Below, in pieces: positions 9,819 to 17,433 of a stretch of DNA of 64,000 bases (its first letter is position 1; every line of letters begins with the position of its first letter). Under the pieces are notes generated by a model, which ran no database searches, was not told the origin of the DNA, and saw only the letters and a program-made list of their open reading frames with translations. Source of the DNA: Tunturibacter psychrotolerans (GTDB taxonomy: Bacteria; Acidobacteriota; Terriglobia; Terriglobales; Acidobacteriaceae). Position numbers and translations under genes: made by a program. The stretch spans positions 3,658,001 through 3,722,000 of the forward strand of contig NZ_CP132942.1 in assembly GCF_040359615.1 (NCBI RefSeq). The letters are read 5' to 3'.

Positions 9819-10484
9819 TTAGGATGCTTTGGAAGACTCGAGATTTAGCTTGCTGGCGAGTTTAATCAGGGTCGCGAATGAATCGGCTCCCATCTTCCGC
9901 ATTATGTGCCCACGGTGTATCTGCACGGTATACTCCGTGATTCCCAGCTCCCAGGCTGCCTGCTTGTTTAAAAGACCCCGTGCCAACAGCGGTAACACCT
10001 GTTGTTCCCTGGGAGTCAACGATCCGTAACGGGCGAGTAGATTCTTCCGTTCTAATGCAGCCAACCGAAGTTTCCGATCCTGTTCGAGCGCCCTTTCGAT
10101 ACAGGCAAGTAGTGCCGCCTCGTCAATAGGCTTGGTGAGGAAGTCCATCGCTCCTCCCTTCATCGCTGTGACAGTGGACGGAACATCGCCGCGTCCGGTA
10201 ATAAAAATGACCGGGATTGCCGTCTGGGCGGCAATCGACTCTTGCACCTGCAATCCATTTAATCCTGGCATTCTCAAATCGAGAACCACGCACCCGGAGC
10301 AGTCTTGAAGTTCGAAGTCGAGGAAGTCTTGTCCTGAAGTGAATATTTGAACCTGCTTGCCATTGGCCCGCAGTAGCGATGAGAGAGCGTTTCCAACACT
10401 GGCATCATCATCAACGATGTAGATCATTTCGGTTGACGGCACGATCCCCTCCAGGAGTGGGCTACTGATAGCTGCGCTCGTCAT
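9819..10484 (-). CDS. FixJ-type response regulator (receiver plus LuxR HTH)
   Basis: A 221-residue regulator. The receiver (about 18-135) has IYIVDDD, phosphoacceptor VVLDLRMPG, FITGRGD and the Lys in FLTKPID. A LuxR-type helix-turn-helix (about 155-215) starts at SLTPREQQVLPLLARG and contains NKQAAWELGITEYTVQIHRGHIMRKM. This is the FixJ/NodW/TodT layout, with the long linker typical of that group. Phosphorylation would dimerise it and allow DNA binding. An inverted repeat with ATTACAT arms lies about 105 bases upstream and could be its operator or that of a related regulator. It is followed by the single-domain regulator. Confidence 0.88.
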   Translation of the reverse strand: MTSAAISSPLLEGIVPSTEMIYIVDDDASVGNALSSLLRANGKQVQIFTSGQDFLDFELQDCSGCVVLDLRMPGLNGLQVQESIAAQTAIPVIFITGRGDVPSTVTAMKGGAMDFLTKPIDEAALLACIERALEQDRKLRLAALERKNLLARYGSLTPREQQVLPLLARGLLNKQAAWELGITEYTVQIHRGHIMRKMGADSFATLIKLASKLNLESSKAS

Positions 10485-10586
10485 TATTCACAAGCCTCAA
10501 AATGCTCGGCGCACCGCTTCTAAGCGCACCTTGTGAGAGATTATATCGGGAAGGCATGTCGAAATCATTGACGCACCTTCGAATCA

Positions 10587-10611
10587 CGCATTACATGAAT
10601 ATGTAATTGCG
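10587..10611. promoter_or_regulatory. ATTACAT palindrome upstream of the FixJ-type gene
   Basis: ATTACAT (10590-10596) and ATGTAAT (10601-10607) form a perfect 7-base inverted repeat around a 4-base spacer, with GC/GC flanks extending it. It is about 105 bases before the FixJ-type start. Half-site copies of the motif occur at 5892-5900, 10912-10922, 12012-12020 and 13058-13064, all in this regulator-rich region. Operator function is inferred. Confidence 0.45.
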
Positions 10612-10809
10612 AAAGCCCAATTTTTCGCTAATGAAGGATTTCGCGGAAAATGTTCTTCGCTCCTCCATCATCACGAAGAGGTACTTCTGCTGTCCATCTT
10701 TTGCCTCCGAGGCATCATGGTTCGGATCCACTAGCTGCGGAAGCGTTGGCCTGAACAGTGCTATGCGGATAGTCAACAACAAGGTCACACCAATGTCGAT
10801 CCACACCAT
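10591..10809 (-). CDS. Small putative membrane protein
   Basis: A 72-residue frame with a short hydrophobic N-terminal segment (IDIGVTLLLTIRIALF) followed by a polar, charged tail. The start is supported by AGGAGG 5-6 bases before the ATG, one of the better ribosome binding sites in the region. The family is unknown to me. A GCCATTACAT half-site lies about 103 bases upstream, at the same distance as the palindrome before the next regulator. The stop overlaps that palindrome. It could still be a chance frame. Confidence 0.4.
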   Translation of the reverse strand: MVWIDIGVTLLLTIRIALFRPTLPQLVDPNHDASEAKDGQQKYLFVMMEERRTFSAKSFISEKLGFRNYIFM

Positions 10810-10963
10810 GGACTCCTCCTATTTCGTTCGGGCACTCGCTGGGGGCAGTCAATTTGATTCGCGCCGGAGCTCTAATGTCTTCGCCATCATAAGGATGGCA
10901 GCGTTCAGAATGCCATTACATATCTATTGGTCTAGGCTCAAAACAATTCCCACGAGGGTCGCG

Positions 10964-11370
10964 CTACACGGCTCCGAAAGATCGGCCCTCCGCCTTGAGG
11001 GGCACTTGAAGATTCGCCTCGACAGGCGGAGGCGCTTTGCCCAACGATGCTGAGACGACGGCGGTGAAGAGCCACGCTTCGGAGCCGTCGGGAGCTATAT
11101 GCTCCGTTCCAACAACATCTACCGCACCGCCTCGTGCAGAATCTCTGGCACGGAGAAAGAGACGTGCGCGATAGGGCTGATAATGAATCCGCGCTTCCTG
11201 CCATAGACTGGAAGACAGATCCAGCAATTGAAGTCTCCAAGCTGGGTTGTGCTCGCAGCAGTGATCTCTCTCGACTCTTGATTTACATAGATGAGCCGGC
11301 CGTCGAAATCTGCCAACCACGTGGGATTTGGAGAGCGCTCAAGGAAGGCATCCAGTGCAGTCGTATCCAT
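10964..11370 (-). pseudogene. PAS-domain protein, frameshifted
   Basis: From ATG 11370 the first frame gives a clear PAS N-terminus (DAFLERSPNPTWLADFDG, RLIYVNQESREIT). It loses sense near 11225. The next frame continues the same domain with SSSLWQEARIHYQPYRARL and GTEHIAPDGSEAWLFTAV, ending at 10964. One indel separates the halves. The intact form would be a small PAS protein or the sensory N-terminus of a kinase. No kinase domain follows. Confidence 0.65.
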
Positions 11371-11565
11371 CATTTCCGCGACGTGTCGGGTGAATCCCTT
11401 GAGAAGATTTTCACGGCAACAGCCAAGTGGACTCCCGTGCAAATCTTCCGATTTATTGCTCTGTTGAGCCTCTTACTGAAGGGAATATAAGTGCATTACT
11501 TGTTTATGGTGGCGGGCGGATTTCAACTCTGAGCATGCCGACAGCACACATAAAGATGTGATGGC

Positions 11566-12009
11566 GTGACGTGGAGTGCTTCGGATATCGTACGGTTGCA
11601 GGCGATGCAATTCCCAGATGACGCCAGAAAAACTTGCCACGTTTTTGTGATGGCCGGGGCAGCGCCGCGAACGGAATGGCTTGACGATTCCTTCGCCCTC
11701 GACAACAAACGATTCATCGTCACCGGATCCGATCTTGCTGCGTTCGCATGTGAGGATCAATGGCCGCTAAAACGGCCTCCACTCATGCTCGAAACCAACA
11801 TCCCAGGAATCATTGCTGTTGGCGACACGCGAGCGGGGAGCGTGAAACGGGTCGCCTCCGCAGTCGGCGAGAATTCAATGGCGGTACACCTCGTATATCG
11901 ATATCTTGCCGAGTGTGAAGATCAACTTGCTTCGACTCAACAAGTGCCCGTGGTAGCGGCTCAGGCCACAGTCTTATCGGCTCATAGTTCGCACACCCTT
12001 GCCACATGA
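11566..12009 (+). pseudogene. C-terminal remnant of a thioredoxin-reductase-like FAD oxidoreductase
   Basis: The frame ends with the C-terminal signature of TrxB-like NAD(P)/FAD oxidoreductases: HVFVMAGAAPRTEWL, WPLKRPPLMLET, then the FAD-contact stretch PGIIAVGDTRAGSVKRVASA and VGENSMAVHLVYRYLAE. Only about 125 residues match. The N-terminal FAD and NADPH Rossmann motifs and the CxxC pair are missing, and upstream sequence shows no other frame that supplies them. In relatives this subgroup is often fused to a cyclic-nucleotide-binding domain. It cannot be catalytic alone. Confidence 0.65.
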
Positions 12010-12234
12010 ACATGTAATGGCGCAACGGGATTGTAAGCGTTATGTTGACCAAAACGATGCTGAATCGCATTGGCCATCGGTGAGGGCGGAAAGCACATTC
12101 CTGAGTAGAGGTGGCATTACTTCGAGAGCACAGTCGCCCCCGAGCTGAGTCCTCGCTACTCGCCGAGCAATCTTTAACGAACTCGAATCTCACGGCACTC
12201 CTTTTAAAAAATCGCAATCCGGGCAGGGTTCTCC

Positions 12235-12897
12235 ATGAACTGGAAGGTCAAAACCATCGCTAATCGTAGTAGCGGAAAACGAATTCCGGAGGTCAAGCTC
12301 CCAATCGGAATGACACTGGTCCAAGGTGCGCGTGGGCGCAGTAAACCGGAAACCGTAGGAGTCGACATCAGCCCTCTGGAAGGTGCGATCTCCTCGAGTT
12401 TCCTGGTTGCTATCCATACGCCACGAGACAGTCACGGCCCGCTAGACAGATCTTCGGAGGCGGTCGCCCGTGACTACTCGATAGATCTGTTGCCGTTCCA
12501 CGAGTTAATCGCGCGAGTTTGCGCCGCGTTGAAACGGACTCATGACTCCAATGAGGAACAAGTTCTATTCAGGGTGGGGGATTTGCATCTTGATGCTTCG
12601 AGGCACCTGGTACATAAGAGAGGTCGCCCCCTCCACCTGACTCCGAAGGAGTTCGCACTTCTCCATAACCTGATGAGGAATGCGGGGAAGCCGGTCTCAC
12701 ATAGGAAATTACTACGATCAGTATGGGGATCACAGTACGGTAGTGATCGCGAGTATTTGCGAATCTTCGTCAGGCAGTTGCGCCTCAAGATTGAGGACAA
12801 TCCTGCAAATCCAAAGTACCTCTTGACAGAGCCAGGGATCGGCTATCGCTTCGCGGAAACGGTGGAAGGAAATTCTGCCATTCCTTCGCGCAGGTGA
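12235..12897 (+). CDS. PhoB/KdpE-type winged-helix protein lacking a recognisable receiver
   Basis: Residues about 115-210 are a clean OmpR/PhoB winged helix: HLTPKEFALLHNLMRNAGKP, SHRKLLRSVWG, then YLRIFVRQLRLKIEDNP and YLLTEPGIGYRF, closest by eye to KdpE. The segment before it (DLLPFHELIARVCAALKR) resembles the end of a receiver. Residues 1-80 show no DD pair, no phosphoacceptor Asp and no KP motif. It is either a degraded regulator or one that works without phosphorylation. Neighbours on both sides are remnants. An ATGTAATGG half-site lies about 215 bases upstream. Whether it is expressed is unclear. Confidence 0.6.
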   Translation: MNWKVKTIANRSSGKRIPEVKLPIGMTLVQGARGRSKPETVGVDISPLEGAISSSFLVAIHTPRDSHGPLDRSSEAVARDYSIDLLPFHELIARVCAALKRTHDSNEEQVLFRVGDLHLDASRHLVHKRGRPLHLTPKEFALLHNLMRNAGKPVSHRKLLRSVWGSQYGSDREYLRIFVRQLRLKIEDNPANPKYLLTEPGIGYRFAETVEGNSAIPSRR

Positions 12898-13171
12898 CTA
12901 GATCGTCCAGGGATCTCGTACGCGTATATCTGCTGCACGATACGACAGCACACACGTTCGCCCAAAGATGATCAGGGCCCCGTCACGGCGAAAGAGCTTC
13001 GACACCGATCACATATATTCGATGCTCTTCCTTCTTCGATCTATCGCTAACAGGAACATGTAATTTCGATCGGTTCACCCTATTGCTACGATCACGCTGT
13101 CGACGTAGCGCACTGACAGAAAGACCAACGCCTTGTCTCGGGGAATTCACATTCGAAGATGTCGAGACATG

Positions 13172-13603
13172 TGTGGTGGATGTCCGTTCGTCCCCATGTT
13201 GCGCGGACTACCGCGGCCGATTATTCACTGGATTGGCGGACTGCTCTTTCGATCTTAGGTCGCTCATCCTCCAGGAGTTCCTTTCCCGACTACCGAGTGC
13301 GTGGCTAGCGATGGACCTCACTTATGTGGACTGCACATTCCGAAAGCGTACGAATTCGCATTGTCGTCGGAAGACTGGCACAACTTCGAACACTTCTGTT
13401 TTTTCGCGACGAGCCTCACCTTCTGGTGGCCCATCGTGCAGCCTTGGCCGGCACGACACCGATCAACCTCGTGGATGATCATTCCGTACCTGTTGACGTC
13501 GGACTTCGTAAAACACAGGGTTGACGGCATTCCTGCGTATTTCAGGGCGATTACTCTACCAGAGCTATGGAGTCGTCGAACGGCCCAAGATCGATTCCTA
13601 TAA
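13172..13603 (+). pseudogene. CtaG (cytochrome c oxidase assembly, caa3 type) remnant
   Basis: The frame starting near VPMLRGLPRPIIHWIGG (ATG 13196) carries a TAG at 13256. Between about 13270 and 13340 the homologous reading moves to another frame (AWLAMDLTYVDC). It then returns to the first frame for YEFALSSEDWHNFEHFCFF, the hallmark FWWPIVQPWPARH and IIPYLLTSDF, ending at 13603. These are the conserved parts of the caa3_CtaG membrane family. The upstream helices are missing. An aa3/caa3-type oxidase operon occurs at the far end of this window, but no intact ctaG was seen there. Confidence 0.65.
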
Positions 13604-13687
13604 ACGGACTTAGCAAACCCGTTGCCAGACGGCATCCAGGTTTCCTTAAAACGCTGAGATTCGGCCTGAACCGGAAGGACGTGACGA

Positions 13688-14113
13688 TCAAGTTTGGCTG
13701 AAAGACGCAATGGCTTGCTGCTCGTCACTGAAGAGCTCGAAGAGTGGGAGGACGCAACACATTTGTAGAACCTGAGTAACATGGCGCGACGGGTTGACAA
13801 GTTTGAGGGAGCCGCCTGCTTCCTTGCTGGAGGTGAGGATGCGGACAAGGACACCGACGCCACTTGAGTCGATGCGGGAGACCTCTTCGAGATCGAAGAC
13901 GAATTGAGATTCGCCGTGGCTGGCAAGGTTGTCCATCTTCTGGCGAAGATCGTCGATAGGCTGACCGAGGACGAGGTGGCCGCGAAGGCGGATGGATTCG
14001 ACGTCTCCGTGCGTAAGTGTGTCGATCTCGAATCGGGTCAAGGGTTCTATCTCCTGAAACTGCGTGCTGTCCGCCGATGTGCCGGATATAGTTCCTACGA
14101 ATATTTGTAACAA
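13688..14113 (-). CDS. STAS-domain anti-sigma factor antagonist
   Basis: A 141-residue protein. A STAS domain occupies about 32-140 and contains the phosphorylation loop RIDSSGVGVLV, with Ser83 and Ser84 candidates for phosphorylation by an HPK/RsbW-type kinase. Such proteins switch partner release of a sigma factor or act in other phosphorylation-controlled relays. No RsbW-type kinase gene is adjacent. It is divergent from the GAF-HlyD operon with only 62 bases between the starts, so a shared promoter region is likely. The first 30 residues are not conserved-looking, and the true start may be later. Confidence 0.82.
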   Translation of the reverse strand: MLQIFVGTISGTSADSTQFQEIEPLTRFEIDTLTHGDVESIRLRGHLVLGQPIDDLRQKMDNLASHGESQFVFDLEEVSRIDSSGVGVLVRILTSSKEAGGSLKLVNPSRHVTQVLQMCCVLPLFELFSDEQQAIASFSQT

Positions 14114-14175
14114 AGGAAAGCTCCACAGGAAGGCCGGGGCAGGATACCATTCTAGCCATCAATCGAATCGATGGC

Positions 14176-16536
14176 GTGGAGTTTCCTGGAGTGAGTGATC
14201 CGGTAGTGTCATTGCGTCTTATTCGTCTCTCTGGCTTGCTGCTGAAGCATCTGGAGAGTGTTTCGCGGGCACGCGTGCTCGCAGCCGAGGTCGAAGCGCT
14301 GTTCGTGGGGTCTGCAGTGGTGGTTTACACCGTGGACGAATCGGCGAGGACGTGGCAGGCGAGGGCAGCCGTAGGTGGGATTACGGCGAGCCGGGGCGCA
14401 ATTGCGTACGAAGAGGCCGGCAGCTTGAGTGCGGTCGCCGAAGAGCGTGCAGTATTACAGTTTGCGGCGACAGATCTCGCGCGAGAGGAGTTCGCACATT
14501 TCGATGTGCGCCAAAGCTTCAGTGCGTTGAGCTATGTTCCGATTCTGTTGAACGATCGCCTGCTGGGCTGCGTCGAGATTGTCAGCTTTGGCGAGGCCGC
14601 GACCGAGGAGGCCCTTGACGAGGCGTCCGAGATGGCGGACTTCGCGGCCATTGCGCTGGACGCGGCACAGCGGTATGAGGCAGAACGCGGTGCGGGGCTC
14701 GGTTCGGTACTGCGGTTGACGCAGCTGTACGACATTGAGCGGATCTTCAACGCGACGCTGGAGATGCGTGAGCTCCTTCCAATTATCTGCTCGAAGGTGC
14801 AGGACCTGCTCGGGGCGAATGCCGTGAATCTGTGGATGGTGGATCAAAACGATCTGGTCTTGATGGAACAGGTAGGCGAGGACGGGGCAGCACTTGGGGA
14901 ACGTCGCGCGGACGGCGAAGGAATTGTGGGTGGAGTTGGAGAGACAGGCGAAGAAGTGCTCGTGCAGGAGGAAGATGGACGGTCGGTGATGGCTGCTCCT
15001 CTGCTGCATGCGGAAGCTCTCACGGGTGTGTTGGAGGTTGTGCGGGCGGTCGGGCGAGAGTTTGGGGAAGATGATCTGTTTACCCTCACGCAGGTGGCTG
15101 GATCGGCGGCACAGGCGCTCCATAACTCTTCCCTGCTGCAGGCGGAACGGAAGATCGAAGTGCTGCGGACGCTGGTAGGAGTGGGGCAGGAGATCACCTC
15201 GACGCTGAATCTACCGCGTGTGCTGGAGGCGATTGTGAATCAGCCACAGCTCGTGATTCCGTACGAACGGGCGGCGATCGCACTGGAGCAAAAAGGCCGG
15301 ATTTCGGTGCAGGCAATTTCGGGAGTGACGAAGCTGGATAGATCGACGTCGGAGGTGCAGGCGCTGAATGGATTGCTGAGCTGGGTGGGCGGGGTGGGAA
15401 CGGAGGTGTATGTCACGCAGCGGGGCGACGAAATCAGCGACGCAAGGCCGGAGACACGCGAGAAGTTTCGGCGATACTTCGAGACCTCGGGGATGAGAAG
15501 TTTTTATGCGCTGCCACTGGGGGACGATGAGGGACGGCTGGGCATTCTTTCGTTTGAGAGCTCGGACGCGGAATTTCTCGGAGTGCTTCACCTGGAGATC
15601 ATCAAAATTCTTTCGAGCCAGGCGACGTTGGCGCTGAGAAACGCTTCGCTGTACAAAGAGGTCCCTTTCATCGGGATCCTGGAACCCCTGATTGAAAAGC
15701 GGCGCCGATTCATGGCGATTGAGCGGCGACGGCGCGGGCTGCTATTGGGCTCAGTGGCGCTGGTGGCGTTGGCGCTGGTGCTCGTTCCGCTGCCGATGCG
15801 GGTGTCTGGGCAGGCGCAGGTGAGTCCCTCGCTGACGGAGTATGTGCATGCGGAAGAGGACAGCGTGGTGCAGCATGCGTTTGTGCGCGAAGGCGATCAC
15901 GTGGAGCCAGGAACGCCGCTGTTCCAGATGGCAGACTGGGGCCAGAGGGCGACGCTCGCCGGCGCTCAGGCGAAGTATGAAACCGCGATGTCGCGGATGA
16001 ATCGCGCGCTCACCGACAACGACGCGACAGCAGCTGGGCAACATCAATTGGAGGCTGAGTACGCGCGCGGTGAGGTAGCGCGGCTGAATGACAGGCTGAA
16101 GCGGACGATGTTGCGGTCGGAGATCGCGGGTGTGGTCGCGACTCCGCATGTGGAGGACCTCGTTGGGAAGAAACTTTCGAACGGCGATCCTGTGGTGGAG
16201 CTGATGAGCACGCAGAGTGTGGTGGTGAATGTCGCGGTGCCGGAGCAGGATGTTGCGCTGGTAAGGCCGGGAGCGCAGACGGTGGTAAAGCTCGAGTCGT
16301 TTCCAGCAGCGACCTTTCGCGGGCGGGTGGATACCGTGAGCCCTTCGGGGATAACAGTGGGGGATAAGCACCTGTTCTTTGCACGGGTGGCGTTGCCGAA
16401 CGAAGATGGAAGGCTGCGGCCGGGAATGCAGGGCACCGGGAAGGTCCGAGTGGGTCTACGGCCGCTGGGGTATGTGCTGTTTCGCGATCCTGCATTGTGG
16501 GTCTGGTCAACGCTGTGGAACTGGTTTGCCTGGTAA
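14176..16536 (+). CDS. Triple-GAF protein fused to a HlyD-like membrane adaptor
   Basis: A protein of 786 residues with an unusual layout. Three GAF-like domains can be placed at about 10-165, 176-325 and 326-500, then a basic stretch (EKRRRFMAIERRRRG), one membrane helix (about 521-541), and a periplasmic biotinyl-lipoyl/HlyD region (about 550-786) with a short coiled coil and a beta-barrel segment. The GAF part would face the cytoplasm and could gate or sense, while the HlyD part would bridge to an outer-membrane partner. It is the first gene of a three-gene operon with two further HlyD-type proteins. The start is taken as GTG 14176; GTG 14191 is an alternative. No ABC or RND pump is in the operon. 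Confidence 0.8.
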   Translation: MEFPGVSDPVVSLRLIRLSGLLLKHLESVSRARVLAAEVEALFVGSAVVVYTVDESARTWQARAAVGGITASRGAIAYEEAGSLSAVAEERAVLQFAATDLAREEFAHFDVRQSFSALSYVPILLNDRLLGCVEIVSFGEAATEEALDEASEMADFAAIALDAAQRYEAERGAGLGSVLRLTQLYDIERIFNATLEMRELLPIICSKVQDLLGANAVNLWMVDQNDLVLMEQVGEDGAALGERRADGEGIVGGVGETGEEVLVQEEDGRSVMAAPLLHAEALTGVLEVVRAVGREFGEDDLFTLTQVAGSAAQALHNSSLLQAERKIEVLRTLVGVGQEITSTLNLPRVLEAIVNQPQLVIPYERAAIALEQKGRISVQAISGVTKLDRSTSEVQALNGLLSWVGGVGTEVYVTQRGDEISDARPETREKFRRYFETSGMRSFYALPLGDDEGRLGILSFESSDAEFLGVLHLEIIKILSSQATLALRNASLYKEVPFIGILEPLIEKRRRFMAIERRRRGLLLGSVALVALALVLVPLPMRVSGQAQVSPSLTEYVHAEEDSVVQHAFVREGDHVEPGTPLFQMADWGQRATLAGAQAKYETAMSRMNRALTDNDATAAGQHQLEAEYARGEVARLNDRLKRTMLRSEIAGVVATPHVEDLVGKKLSNGDPVVELMSTQSVVVNVAVPEQDVALVRPGAQTVVKLESFPAATFRGRVDTVSPSGITVGDKHLFFARVALPNEDGRLRPGMQGTGKVRVGLRPLGYVLFRDPALWVWSTLWNWFAW

Positions 16537-16545
16537 GGAGCACGA

Positions 16546-17433
16546 ATGGTTCGTCTGGTTGCGGCTGCTTTGGTGATCTTTGGGATGTCGGGATGCACAG
16601 CGGATCCTCCTCCGGTAGCGGCAGCTCCGGCGGAGAGGCCACGGCCTGTCATGGCTTCGGCGCCGAGCGCGAGCGCCCCGCGTGCGATTGTGGTGACGGG
16701 TCCGGTAACCGTGGAAGAACAGCTGGATGTGGTGGCGCTGCGGTCCGGAGTGATCGTTGCGATGCCGGTGGATGTGGACTCAGAGGTAGAAAAGGACCAG
16801 GTCATGGCTCGTCTCGATGCGCGGCAGCTCGAAGCAGATCGCGCGACGGCCGAACATAAGGCGGAGAGCGTGGATGCCGATCTGAAGAACTGGGAGTCGG
16901 AGCTCCAGGTGAAAGAGGCCGACCTGCGCCGGGCCGAGGCCATGCACAAGGCGGGTATCAGCACACAGGAGGCATACGACCACAGTATCTACGAAGTGAC
17001 GGCGAGCAAGTACGAAGTGGAACGGCAGCGCGGCGATGAGCTAAGCGCCAAGGATAATGTGCGGTCGATCGACCTCGAACTGGAGAAGACGCAAATCGTC
17101 GCGCCGTTTCGCGGTGTGGTATCTCAGCGCTACGTGCGGCAGGGACAGTACGTGACGGTGGGAGAGAAGCTCTTTCGCGTGGTGGGACGGTCCTCACTTG
17201 AGGTGCGATTCACGCTGCCCGCGGAGGATGCCCGGCTGTTGCGGCGCGGAGACGTGGTAACGGTATCGGCGACCGCAGATTTCAGCGAGAGCACGCCTGC
17301 TTCGGTGACGCACCTGAGTCCGGTGATAGATCCCGGAAGCGGAACGATCGAGGTCGTGGCAACGGTGAAGGATCGTCTTCCCGGGTTGATTCCCGGAACG
17401 ATAGCCTCGATAAGGATAGCGGGCGCGCGATGA
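16546..17433 (+). CDS. HlyD/RND-type periplasmic adaptor lipoprotein
   Basis: A 295-residue membrane-fusion-type protein. A signal peptide with lipobox MSGC (Cys17) is followed by an Ala/Pro-rich linker, a split lipoyl domain (about 60-90 and 165-195), a coiled-coil hairpin (about 95-165) and a beta-barrel/MP domain (about 200-295). TAAGGAG of the preceding stop region provides the ribosome binding site 9 bases downstream of the previous gene. It overlaps the next gene by 4 bases (ATGA). With the other two proteins it should form a trans-envelope adaptor, but no pump or TolC is encoded next to it. Confidence 0.83.
   Translation: MVRLVAAALVIFGMSGCTADPPPVAAAPAERPRPVMASAPSASAPRAIVVTGPVTVEEQLDVVALRSGVIVAMPVDVDSEVEKDQVMARLDARQLEADRATAEHKAESVDADLKNWESELQVKEADLRRAEAMHKAGISTQEAYDHSIYEVTASKYEVERQRGDELSAKDNVRSIDLELEKTQIVAPFRGVVSQRYVRQGQYVTVGEKLFRVVGRSSLEVRFTLPAEDARLLRRGDVVTVSATADFSESTPASVTHLSPVIDPGSGTIEVVATVKDRLPGLIPGTIASIRIAGAR

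Noticed and set aside
13318..13926. 202-residue minus-strand frame
   Set aside because: It overlaps both the STAS gene and the CtaG remnant in other frames, is Ser-rich nonsense and has no signature.
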